64,000 nucleotides of DNA from Thereva unica (taxonomy: Eukaryota; Arthropoda; Insecta; Diptera; Therevidae), in the NCBI GenBank assembly GCA_949987705.1, contig OX465283.1:77013720-77077719 (forward strand). Reading direction: 5' to 3'. Each line of letters opens with the position of its first letter. The stretch's first letter is position 1. Under the pieces are notes generated by a model that saw nothing but the letters and a program-made list of their open reading frames with translations, was not told the DNA's origin and searched no databases. The position numbers were made by a program, and so were the translations under genes. Shown here in pieces: positions 43,725-54,324 of this stretch.

Positions 43725-43843
43725 GGGCGCTTTCAGTAATGCAGGATGCGTGCGCAATTGACTTATTCAGTCATTGAAAGCTTCACACTTTCAATTGCTG
43801 AATAAGTCATTTGCGCACGCATCCTGCATTACTGAAAGCGCCC
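43725..43843. mobile_element. 119-bp hairpin MITE, copy 2, TSD ACA
   Basis: Same length and almost the same sequence as 41436-41554, starting GGGCGCTTTCAG and ending CTGAAAGCGCCC. ACA flanks it at 43722-43724 and 43844-43846. The loop is the same CTTCACA. The stem is perfect except for a few bases. Confidence 0.9.
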
Positions 43844-45083
43844 ACAATTTTTATTGTTTGCGAAAAATGTAAGACTGCACCATTTTAATGGGTATATAAC
43901 ATAAAAAAATATTACACAGATAGGAAGTTTCGCCAACCAACAAAAATCTGCTACGATAGACCGGATTTTTTGAACTTTTGAATTCTTTCACGGAATTTTC
44001 AAATCAACTTAGACAGCTGTGTGGTTTTTGTTGTTTTTTGTCTCCCTTTTGCTAGGGATAGAAAAGAAAAGAAATGGCAGAAGGGAAAATCAATATTAAA
44101 AGCAACAACAAGCTTACGTATTCAACGTATAATTTGTTAGAAAAGTTGGCTCTTATGAAAACCTCATCGAATTTCAAAAGGGAATTGATGATTACAGCGA
44201 ATTTTTCTTTGCTGGCCCGAATGAAATTGGCCATATTAATTTGTTAGGTAGTAATTCCCCGGCTTCACCGGCCGAAGTGCGCAAGTTTGACCAAATTAGT
44301 GTACTGAACTTAAATTTTCGCTTAAGTTTCCATACATTTTCACATATTGAACTCAGGAAAAATAAAGCCTGAATTCGCCCAACATAAAATTTAGATTGAA
44401 CGTAAAAGCTCCCTGAAGAGAAAGAGAGTAATCAATTAGAATAATGGAATGGATCATTTCAGTGGGCTTTTGCATTTCTAACTTCTGGCGAAAAAAGCAA
44501 CAACAATTTCAAGCATGAACTGAACATACCAGCTGCTGAAACCACTTATGCCGGATTAAACTGAACTTTAATAAACTAAGACCGGTTAAGCCGGGGTATA
44601 AAGAAACAAACAAAAAAGAGCAATTCAAGAGCTCTCGCTCTCCTCATTTTGGTCATTTACTTCTTTTAACAATTCTTTAAACAGAATTTAAAAGTGCAGC
44701 AACAAGAGTTAAACAGGAATACACAATACAGAGCCATCGAAAAGAAATTTCCTTTATGTTAGTGGGTATGATGCTTTTCACAGAATATTCAGATTTTTCT
44801 TTAACTTGGGAAATTTTTTCATGAATTTCTCGAATCTCGAAGCTAAAATCTCTGGAAACTTCCTGCACGAGGAGAAGTGAAATTTCCTCGTTTTTTCTTG
44901 CATGAGAAAGGGACAAAAATTGGGTAAATTTGTGTAATTTCTTGCACCCATGAGAATACTTATCATTTTTTTTTAAGTTTTAATTTTTTTTAAATCTTTA
45001 TTCCTGAAATCGCGCCCACGACAAATCGCACCCGGTTCAAGTGCACCATTTGCACCTATGAAAGCGCCGCCCCTGCTTATTGG

Positions 45084-47330
45084 ATTACTGTGCCGTCACG
45101 TGGGGAATTTATTTTTCTTATTATTTTATAAATAAGTTAATTTTTGCTGTTTTTCTCGTCTTACATCATTATTTGTATGCATGAAATATGCAAATAGGCA
45201 TATTCCTCAATATTATAAAGATATCCCATTGGTGGAAATAGATCTTTGTTTAATTAATTCTTTTCCAATCTGAAAAAATGCATTTTCCCTCAAGCAGAGA
45301 GGAAGATAGGCTCGAGATGTGGAACCACACTGTTTGTATTTTTTGTCGATGTTTTTTTGTACCGGTATTATATAATCTCGGGCGAAACACCCAGTATAGT
45401 TTTATTAAATTGAATATTCAAGTAAGACTTGGAATAAGTTTTTCCTAAATAAATTTAAGAAGAAATAGTACAAATCCATGTGTTAAGCTACTCTTAAGTA
45501 TATTCCATTCGAGTCAGTCATTGCGTAAAGAGTACCCTCCTTTGTTGGAATTCCTGCACCCTTTCGTTTTTGAACATAATTCCTTGTTGAAGACTACCTA
45601 ATTACCTACTTACCAATGCTGTGTACCACAGAAACTTCCATCCGTACCGGAATGTACTGACCTGTGCAATAAACATCTTAAAAAATGCACCCTCTCGTGT
45701 TAAGGGCTACACAAGGTACTACATGGCCCATAATACTACAAAATTTACAATTAGCTCTGAAATTAAGATATGTTCACAATAAGGCAGTGAGTGATTTTTA
45801 TTTACTTTCGTAATTTCTGAATGTTTTTATTAAAAACACGGCACAGGGGACTGGATTGTGGATTCCGGTAGGAAATCATCCCTATCCTCAGTTAATGGTT
45901 AAATTCGGTAAATACGAAAATGCACAGTATGGAAATTTTGTGCCTCAGCATAAAATAGAACTGTCAAAAACTATCGCAAACTTTTGTGTTTAGTTTGAAG
46001 AAGCAAAATATGTAGCACTATATATACCACGGGGCTGAAGATGTAGCATCTGCGTGTATATATGTATACACACATATATAGATTTTGTGTATTTATATGC
46101 TTGGAAATGGGTATTTCTCCTAAAACTTGACCACCCGGTGACCATTGGTCAAGCTCCATGGAAAATATCGATCGTGTTGCCTTGCGGCATTCAAGCAAAA
46201 GCGGGTGGTAGTAGTGCTTTGATGCTGCTGTATGCCTCAGCAGCACAGTGAAGTCTTCCTTCTCGCGAGACCCATTCCTCGAAAAGCCCCTATTGTGCTT
46301 ATATCTACGCTTAGTCACGTGTATAGCAAGTATACCTTCAAGTTTTCTACTGATAGCTAGATGGGGAAATGTACCCACTTACGTAGCTATAGCTCTACAC
46401 ACATCCGTATGCATAAGTCCATTGCCTTAAAGTCCAAATATACCTACGGTATGTAGATAAGTGTGTCGGTAAGTATGTATCCTGGTGCTTAAGGCGTCCT
46501 CCCGTTTCATGATAAGATGTGGGTGGATGGACTCTGTCCACGTTCGTTTAAATATACCTACACATGTTAATAGTTTGAGGAGGAATGCTCCATGCCTCCA
46601 CCGATGTATGCCATGGCTGGGCATCTATAAACTCAAGCTAGGAGATTGTACGAATGTAGATGACGGTCCTTAGGGTAGTACGTTAGATGAGTGGCAGGCG
46701 AAATGGTTTTTGATTAATTCGGGTATATTCTCCTCAAACAAATTTTCCGTTGATCTAAATTGATGTCTTGGAATATATCTACTGGTGGATAGGACAGTCT
46801 CTCGTAATGGACACTGCCAGGCCCGGGACTGGGGCAATATAAGTATGGATAATATAAGGAAGGTTTCGGTATGAACCGTATAATCACAAATTCTGTACTT
46901 AGGTACTTCCTTGCGTAAGCCCAACTTACAACGGCAATTCTATGTAACTAATTATTGTATGCTCTACCTTTGAACAGCATAGTCAGTAGAAACAGCTAGT
47001 GCTGGGGGTTGCGTAAGTCTTCAAGTCGAATTTTAATTCGATTTCCACTTCCACAGCGTCAGAGATGATTTAAGCAATTATCGAAAATATTTTTATGCTC
47101 TTTCTGTTCGGAATATTTTGCTTGGGGCACAGGGGAAAGTTTTCCTTATTACTACATTTCTTAGCAATTTGCACAGAAACCCAATAAATTTCTTGTGTGT
47201 ATTATTGTAAAATATAGAAGTTCGATGAGCCAAAGGAGGAGGCTAGATCGATTTATGAATTCTTTAAAAATTTTGTTTGGAATCACCACTATTTGGAGTT
47301 AATACGTCACTTGTGACTTTTTCCTTAAGA
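45084..47330. other. Gene-free sequence
   Basis: It contains unassigned ORFs of 60-135 codons (the longest at 45971-46378, minus) that overlap others in several frames and show no domain. TA/CA-rich words such as TATACACACATATATAG at 46064 are typical simple-sequence stretches. Confidence 0.4.
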
Positions 47331-47339
47331 GCTATGAAG

Positions 47340-47530
47340 TTTGTTTCCTCTTCTTCTTCGATGACTCTACAGCCCAATTCGACCCTTGGCCTTCATGGCT
47401 TCTTCCTCCAGACGTCTTTGTGCTCCGCAGCTTGTCTCCAGTTCCTTGCATTGAGCAATTTTGCTGCATCTGCCTCAATATTGTCTCCCCCTAGACCGTG
47501 GTTTGCCAACTGGTCGTTTGCCATCTGGCG
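47340..47530 (-). pseudogene. Probable LINE 3'-end fragment
   Basis: The minus strand reads GGDNIEADAAKLLNARNWR(Q)AAEHKDVWRKK and then EEEEETNF after a shift. The N-W-R-x-x-A-x-x-x-x-x-W-R pattern with acidic spacing is like the last codons of RTE/jockey-type ORF2. Nothing upstream of it is preserved. Confidence 0.45.
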
Positions 47531-47993
47531 CTAGATAGGCTGGTTTCACACGGGCCAACAGCCAACCAACAAAAATCTGTTTCATCGTTCTTTCCCTTTT
47601 AAAGTTCGATGAAAAGACGCGTGGGCTTTCACACGAGCCAAATATTCCAACCAACTGTACGTCAGAATGCTTTAGTTTATTGTTGTTGTTTTTAATGAGC
47701 GGTTGAATGTTGGGTCACCAACAGTATCTTCGCGCCGGCTGCTTCATGCGCATCATACCCAGTGTCCTTCTTGAAGCAAGGCTAGAACTTTGCGCCCTGC
47801 GGCTTTCGGAACTATAACATGAGTGTGGTCAGCGTAAAGTTTGTTCGTAGCCCCGTGGGGGTCACCGGGCACGATATCGTGCAAACCAAAAATGATACTG
47901 ACTTTTTTGAGATGCCGGTCAGGAAGCAATCTAACGAAAACATGTTATGAAAAAAATTTCATAACTTTGAAAAGACTTTGGCTAAGGTCATAT

Positions 47994-49061
47994 TGTAATG
48001 GTGTTTCGTTCGGGTCGTGTTCTCTAACCTCATTTTTTAAGGGAGGGTTGCCGGGAGCTCTGGAGTTGTCCAGGGTCCTGTGAGAACAAACACCTTCTTA
48101 CAAAATAACATTTCTTTATTCAATTAAATATGGTTCTTATAAACTAACAATTTCGGTATCTTAAATCTAAGTAACGGCTTACGATATCTGGTTACATGTT
48201 TACATAGTGCGGGCAAGTCTATCTACATAGCTAACTACGGGTTATATCTAGGTGTAAGATTTTACTAGTATATTGCTGAGCAGTTATCTACTCGCTAACT
48301 ACGGGTTACACCTAGGTATAAGAGTTTTACTAGTATATTGCTAAGCAGTCATCTACTCACTACTATAAACTACATGTACCTAATGTGTGTAGGGTGTGTA
48401 GGTCTGACCGTGCCGAATCGTACACCTCGACACGGTCTAGGAATCGCTACTTCGGCACATTGTCGGATCGTACACCCCGACAAGGCCTCGGAAACATTCC
48501 TCGGGTAGTGTGTGTGTGTGTGTGTGTTGTGTGTATGTCTGACCGTGCCGGATCGTACACCTCGACACGGTCTAGGAATCGCTACCTCGGCACATTGTCG
48601 GATCGTACACCTCGACAGGGCCTCGGAAACATTCCTCGGGTAGTGTGTATTGTGCGTAGTGTGTGTGATGTGTAGGGTGTGTATGTCTGACCGTGCCGGA
48701 TCGTACACCTCGACACGGTCTAGGAATCGCTACCTCGGCACATTGTCGGGTCGTACACCTCGACAAGACCTCGGAAACATTCCTCGGGTAGTGTGTGACC
48801 CTGCCGGATCGTACACCTCGACACGGTCTAGGACCGGAGAGGGTGACCTCTCCGGAACGAGCCTGGTTAGAGACTGAATTTTAGCTTGGTGGAGCAGTTT
48901 ATTTTATACCGAAGTGAACTGTCAAAGGATAATCGTCCAGCCTGCTGGGTGAATATTTTATTTTCCTAAATCTTGCTTAAGGGAATTTCCCCGCCTACTG
49001 AGTAAATATTTTTTTATGTTCGTGGAGTGAAATTCTTTGTAACGAAACATGGTTCGTTACA
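47994..49061. mobile_element. Solo LTR, 1068 bp, TSD ATAT
   Basis: It starts TGTAATGG and ends TTCGTTACA (TG...CA, with TGTAA/TTACA inverted). ATAT flanks it at 47990-47993 and 49062-49065. It lies inside an older repeat whose halves continue on each side. There is no gag-pol, so it is what remains after LTR-LTR recombination. A minisatellite occupies 48397-48838. A TTTATTTTATACC TATA-like word is at about 48898. The strand cannot be fixed without a full-length relative. A 4-bp TSD fits Ty3/gypsy-type integration. Confidence 0.7.
48397..48838. repeat. Minisatellite inside the LTR
   Basis: Units start TCTGACCGTGCCG at about 48403, 48538 and 48686 and at 48795 (GTGACCCTGCCG); spacings are about 135, 148 and 108. 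Each unit holds GATCGTACACCTCGACA.GG, the word CGGAAACATTCCTCGGG and, between units, GTGT runs of variable length. Length variation is mostly in the GT runs. ORFs across it are artefacts of repetition. Confidence 0.85.
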
Positions 49062-49629
49062 ATATTCACTTAAAACTGATTAGTTTTTCTTATATCTAAT
49101 AAACTCGTCGGAGTCAAAATCGTTTTAAATGAAGTTACCCTTTCTGTATTCAGTAGTGCAAAGATTCCCAATAAGACATCACTTGTCAAAATCCGAGCAC
49201 CCTTTAAAAATCGTGCAAAAATTTCGGTACCGTTTACAAATACCACGAATTTCTAATATCTCTTGAATTCGTTCCAACTGCCAAATGAAATCATTTGTTT
49301 CTCAGTTTATCAACTCTAGTGCAGCAAACGAAGTTCAAAAGAAATGTTCGTTTGTTAACATTAAGGAAACACAAATTCTCTAAAAAATCATGTGGGATTG
49401 CGGAATTACTTTGGCACCGGTGTTCATACTAGTTAGTTTCCCACTAGCACTAAAACTTACTATTTTTGAAGTAGTCGGTTTACTAATATTATATTATTTT
49501 ATATTACAAAATTTTTGCTATTAGATATAGTCCAAAACCAGATACCAAAAGAGACGAACCCACAACCCACCTAGTTTAATTTCTATTTAAATTTTTTAAT
49601 GTACCTCTCATCGCCAACTAGACCTTCGG

Positions 49630-50700
49630 TATTTCAACATTGAATAATTCTAACATGAGTCAGTTCACATTAAAAAAAACTATCTTTGAGTACGGGTCTG
49701 TATTGACTCGTCAGCGTTCCATTAGACCGCGTCCGCGATGCTCCAATGAAGTTGTTCAAGCGATAAGGGAGTCTTGCCGATTATCCGAATGGGTCGTATC
49801 TACGCCGATCTTAGGAGTTAATGTTGAGTGGAACGACTCTAAGGAGGATCGTGAATCAAAATATTCATCTCTTCCCATACAAAGTGCAAGTTACTCAAAG
49901 ATTCTTGCCAACGGTCAAGCCGCGTCGCTTGCAATATGGAATAATCGATGCCGAGCCAAAATTTTGATGACGGAAGAAGCTCATTTTACACTTTCTGGCG
50001 GAGTCAATAAACAAAACTGTCATATTTGCGGGAGAGAACCGATTTTTCTTCATAGATCGAGAAATCCTTGACAGCGCACGCTTTCGTTGGATGTTGTTAC
50101 ACTTTGTGTGTCCGAAAACGCGTGAGAAAGGTCTGACGAGCAACAAGAGGGTGCACTGTGATATACCCTTTGAATAGAGAAGATAAGGAACCGAAAATAG
50201 CGTACATGTACACGGATTTGAGGGAAGCACTTGGGATCAAGAAATTGTCTCTTTAATTCTCTCCCTCCACTTTAACCACAACAACAAAATACATTCACTT
50301 TACCCCACAACAACAAAATACATTGTCAATCCCGGACATAGGCGTAGTGAAATTTGTTCAGGTTTTGCGAAGGGTCTGCTTCAAACATTTAGCCAAGTGA
50401 GGCGTTTTCACCGAGATGGTTGCTGAGAAACGATATCCCTCCCGGTTTTTGAATGAATATAACACAGCCACTGACCGGGATTGACACAAATACGTAAAGA
50501 ATGTTATGCATTAGTGTTGCCAAAATGCTTCCCCGTGTTTAATAAATTACACTTCCTCGTCTTCTCTATTCAGAGGATATACCGCAGCCACTACGATGGA
50601 ATTCTTGCAAAGGTAAAGTTTATGCCAGCAAACCGAAGACCATTCACGAGCTCAAAGCTAACAAAGGCCTCGACGTAGCGGTTATTACACCTGAAATGCT
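49630..50700 (+). pseudogene. Tc1/mariner-like transposase relic, split by a MITE
   Basis: The open frame 49640-50071 reads YGSVLTRQRSIRPRPRCSN then IRESC (the helix-turn-helix linker region), and KILMTEEAHFTLSGGVNKQNCHICGRE around the second catalytic position, where Glu replaces the usual Asp of SDEAHF. The C-terminal part continues in other frames: a DAR...VFE block near 50090-50140 and, after the insert at 50167-50576, HYDGILAKVKFMPA with ELKAN. It is closely related to the minus-strand copy at 28.4-28.8 kb. It is inactive. Confidence 0.7.
50167..50576. mobile_element. 410-bp MITE in the mariner relic, TSD ATATAC
   Basis: The ends CCTTTGAATAGAGAAGA and (complement) CCTCTGAATAGAGAAGA match over 24 bp with three mismatches. 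ATATAC lies on both sides (50161-50166 and 50577-50582). The mariner sequence on each side becomes continuous with the 28-kb copy when it is removed. Inside, a CACAACAACAAAATACATT word is doubled at about 50276 and 50305. Confidence 0.85.
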
Positions 50701-50859
50701 GACCAATGATGAAGGATGCCCGAAAAAGAGCTGGTTTTTCCATATCGAGTGGAGGTGCTCATTTAATCAACATTGTATTTAAAAACTGCGATCTAGGAGG
50801 CTCTCGAAAGCGATAAATAATATATGTATTTGATAAGAATATGTATAGTTTCTATCGAA

Positions 50860-51575
50860 TAGCCAGGCTGCCCTCAAGGTTTTTAATTTTGTCTTTACAA
50901 CATACGACTGTTCTGAACTGCCACAGGTCTCTATGTGAGACTGTCAATCAGTTTAATATAACTCTGCGTTGGGTTCCTGGATACAGGAGAATTAGAGGAA
51001 ATTGCAGGTCAAACGAGCTTGCCAGACAGGGAACCGAAGTGGAAAGGACACCCCACTTAACCCAGATGGGAATACCCTTAGCCATCTATAAACTGGCTGT
51101 GAGAAATATCAACCGGCCTGAGATGGACCACAGCAACAGTATGCCGCACTCTACACACAATATGGCCGACTTTGGACTCGAAGCATTCGAGATCTCTTGT
51201 TTAGTGGAAAAAAAAGAGATAAGCTATGTGGTGATGGTGCTGACTGATCACCGTTCCTTTAGCCCTCACGCCGCAAAATTGAGACGACTTTTGAAAAAGT
51301 TGTGGTAATGAAGATGAGGAAGAAACTGTCTCCCATCTTCCCTGTACATGTCCCGCCCTCGTGAAGTAAGAGGGATCTTCCTTGGCTCAGCTTTCCTTGA
51401 TGTATTGAGTAAGCTGCAAAACTTTTGACCTCTGCCGTTTTATTAAAAGCTCCAAATGGCTTGAAATGGCCTGAATTTTGTCCAAACACTAGAACGGCAT
51501 CACAATGGGAACAATGGTGTGCCTGAGGGGACTCCCTAGTGGGGTGCAGCTATTTCAACCTACCCTAACCTATAC
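50860..51575 (+). pseudogene. LINE fragment: RNase H and 3' UTR
   Basis: FNITLRWVPGYRRIRGNCRSNELARQGTEV is the C-terminal RNase H block (usual WVPGH.GI.GNE.AD.LAR.G). The usual His is Tyr, and the D of ADELA is S (RSNELA). The remainder to about 51500 is a decayed C-terminus. A TATTTCAACCTACCCTAACC 3' end around 51549-51568 resembles the CCTAACC-ending tails of insect jockey/R1-type LINEs. It is a separate family from the 16.8-20.3-kb LINE. Confidence 0.65.
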
Positions 51576-51984
51576 TAGGGAGGTCAGTGTGCTGGGAGTG
51601 TCTTCAGCCAAACACAATCACTGCTCTGTCAGCAAAGTCCCATTCACCACGTCCCCGTCGTGACCTCTGGGCAATGCAGGTAACTGTAGCAAAGGTGGGG
51701 GCGCACGCGAGTTTTCACCGCAGAAAAACTGATTATACTGGCTGGGCACAAGGCTATCAATCTAGTCTCATAAAAAACCGATGTTACGGAACCTTCAGAA
51801 AGGCCTCGGACTAGACGGATCACACGGCAACAACTTATGCAACGAAATATGGAGCACTAATTGATTGAAGGAGGTCAAGACTCGATTTGGGCTGTAGTGC
51901 CATTGAGCTGAACTGAAATAATCTATACTAGACTAGATAGGACTCGGAAATCTAGGGAGTACGGCGCCTGGTTACCATCCCAAA

Positions 51985-52765
51985 GGTCCCGGTTTCGAAT
52001 CCGCGGTCATTCGCCTTTCCCAATTTCCCACCAACATAATTTTCCTTCTTTTTTCTTCTCTCTTTACATTCCTGATTCCTCCTGTTATTGCCTTCCCTAG
52101 TCCTTTCTCGCTCCCCCAAGTGCATGTCATCGGTTTGTTGATGAGATCGTTTCAACATAGCTTTCCAGCGAGTTGTTTCTCCATGCCGCGATGCCATTGT
52201 CGTGATAGTAATGGTTGAGAGTAGGGGAAACAAAATATCGCGGTGTGGTGGTGGCAGTTCCTTCCCAGCGGGAAATTAGGTAATGCTTCCGGTAGAAAGG
52301 TATAGGGTAAGCCTTCCTTGAAAGTAATCTGTAATGCAAAAGTAAGCAGTAGGCAACAAACTTGAGGTCTGCTTCTTAAGGAAGGCAAGGGTAAGCTGAA
52401 AGTAAGCAATTGCCCTCTGCCTTACCTTACCAGTAATGTAGAGGTAAGCAAAGCTAGTGCATATTTTTGCCTTACCAGTAATGCAGTGGTAAGATAAAGC
52501 TGGCTTATACCTTACCTCTCTAGGACATCAATGTAAAAAAAGAAATGAAGTGGGTTTCCTAAAGTAATGCTTCCACGGATTACCAGGAGTACTTACAGAA
52601 CGCAAGTTGAAGCCTTATTTTTCCCGCTGGGTTCCTTCACTTCTCTCTCTGTTTTCACTATCTTCTGACTAGAGCTGCTGTTCGATATACGAAAAAAATG
52701 GATTGCCGACAGTACAAAGGGGTTTTTTCTGAGTCTCTAGTCTTTAACATAAAAAAAATATGCAG
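51985..52765 (+). repeat. Dispersed repeat S, copy 2, split by a MITE
   Basis: Colinear with 8155-8520. The MITE at 52264-52631 interrupts it at TTCCTT. Just upstream, GGTCCCGGTTTCGAATCCGC (about 51984-52003) resembles an RNA polymerase III B box, so the family may be SINE-like, but no A box at the right distance was confirmed. No coding capacity is seen. Confidence 0.6.
52264..52631. mobile_element. 368-bp MITE with CCCAGCGGGAAA TIRs, TSD TTCCTT
   Basis: CCCAGCGGGAAA at 52264 is perfectly inverted apart from spacing at the other end (TTTTTCCCGCTGGG, 52631). TTCCTT lies on both sides (52258-52263 and 52632-52637). The interior carries many TTACC/GGTAA words, including TTACCAGTAATG.AG.GGTAAG in two copies (about 52427 and 52468). 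The same 12-mer end occurs at 5617 and, inverted, at 10672 in the palindrome. Confidence 0.85.
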
Positions 52766-52789
52766 ATGCTACCGTCACAGCGCTATATC

Positions 52790-52995
52790 CCCGTCCATCG
52801 ACATTTTTAGCAACCGCTGAAATGTAGCGGCCCTGGCAAAACTTTATCGCTACCGTCTCTTCAGTAGTATTAAAGCCGCATTTCTAGATTAGACTGGTAC
52901 GCTCGTTCTCTCTTCCTACAGTCCCCTGTCCGCACGATACAGTACAGACTAAGAAACTTGGTTCATAAATATAACAACCCGATTTTTCGCAGTTT
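52790..52995 (+). pseudogene. LINE C-terminal scrap
   Basis: It reads (R)(N)VAALAKLYRYRLFSSIKAA, matching the RNVAxLxKxYRYYH block of the plus-strand LINE at 16085-16130. The rest is frame-broken. A short relic of the same or a related family. Confidence 0.45.
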
Positions 52996-54320
52996 GTATT
53001 CCTGAACTCCTATAAGAGTTCAAACTAATGATTCATTGCTATATTCTCGACAATAATCTGAAATCTGTTATATTCCTCGAAGTAAGCTTACTACAGCCAT
53101 TTCACACGCACTGGTAGTGATTACTGAGCCTAGACCTCCCACATTTAAAAAATCACTATAGACGGCAATGTAAACTAAGACAGCACTTTTGCATAAGAGT
53201 CCTGGGTTTACAGCACAAAATGAGAAGATTGCCAACAATAGCAAAAAAAAAAATCTTTGAATAGCAAAATTGCATAATCATTGAATACTTTTGAAAACAT
53301 AACATCAACTCTAGGAATCAAATTCCTGAAATCAACGCCTCTTACCTTACCGGAATGCATGTTTGTGCAAACCCTCCCTTGTCAAAGAACCTCAACTTCC
53401 ACCTAAAAATAAAAATTCAACAAGTTTTAACGCTTTTGCCACTCAAACCGACGTTCTAGCTCCGTTTAGATTCAAGTCTTTTACACGCTAGAAGTGATGT
53501 TAATAAATACCACTCACCTGCTTTTTCTGCAGAGTAGGTCACGGTGCTTACACGTGTAGTACAAGCACGAGTGAATCAGTCAAAACCCTGTGCGATTGGT
53601 ACTCCGTGTGACATGAAAGGATTTTATGTTTTTTCCTCTCTATGTTTGCACTTTTAACTTTTGAAGGGTTGGTTCAACGCGGATAGACGGTATGACCATG
53701 AATGGCGGTACGTCGCAGACTGATGGTTTCAGGAAATACTTTACAACTTGATTATGGAAATCATATTGGATTTAACTACTTTATGCTAAGAAGTTTCTTC
53801 TGAGGATTTTGAATTTTAATGTTGGGTTAACATAATTATGAACTAAGTTCTTAGAAAAGAATAGGTTGAAGTAATTTATTTGTGGTTTTGAGTGCTTTCA
53901 ATATGCTATATCGTAGTATCATATTATAATAGTCAGTATGCTATACCACAAAGAAAAACCTTGAAATTGAAAAGCTTATTGGATAAAATTTTACTCATAA
54001 CCGATTTGGTGGGGGCACACACGATCCTTCAACTGATGTCGAACTGGTTTAACAACACAAGTAACTTTCTTATGTTTACAACGATGTAACTATTTACGTG
54101 TGTGCTGTTTGGGAAGAAACAAGTTAGGGAAGTTTACATGACAACCATTATGACAAGTCAGAATAAATTTCAACTTTGCACTTTTATAATTGCATTTATT
54201 AACAAATTGTGCGAAGGTGCCTCACTAATGCTACGTAACGTCCATAATGGGGCGAATCAGATAGCTGTGATTGTGTCAGTGTTTGAACGAAAATGGATAA
54301 CTTAAGTTACTTACATTTTT
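52996..54320. other. Gene-free sequence
   Basis: AT-rich DNA. No domain, no TIR pair and no second copy in this window were recognised. Confidence 0.4.
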
Positions 54321-54324
54321 AATA

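Larger units (their letters stand above)
43100..45075. mobile_element. hAT-type non-autonomous element, 8-bp TSD CTTATTGG
   Basis: It begins CAGGGCCGGCGCT and ends AGCGCCGCCCCTG, a hAT-style inverted end pair with one mismatch in 13. CTTATTGG is present at 43092-43099 and 45076-45083. No transposase is seen. Inside are an RTE fragment (43142-43654, its own 10-bp TSD) and a hairpin MITE (43725-43843, 3-bp TSD). Without these it would be about 1.33 kb. The remaining interior is AT-rich. Confidence 0.85.
47840..49560. mobile_element. Copy of the 31.1-kb repeat, split by a solo LTR
   Basis: 47855-47993 matches the CACGATATCGTGC.AACCAAAAA and TTTTTTGAG.TGCCG part of the element at 31137. 49066-49560 matches its right half, including TATCTAATAAA.TCG, ACATCACTTGTCAAAATC and AAAAATCGTGCAAAAATT. 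The split is filled by 47994-49061. Neither terminal AACTTCCCAG end is preserved. Confidence 0.6.

Noticed and set aside
45971..46378. 135-codon minus-strand ORF
   Set aside because: Composition and simple-sequence stretches look non-coding, and neighbours overlap on the other strand; no motif.
48370..48877. Several overlapping ORFs of 64-112 codons on both strands
   Set aside because: They are open only because the minisatellite unit lacks stops; the peptides are repeats of one unit.
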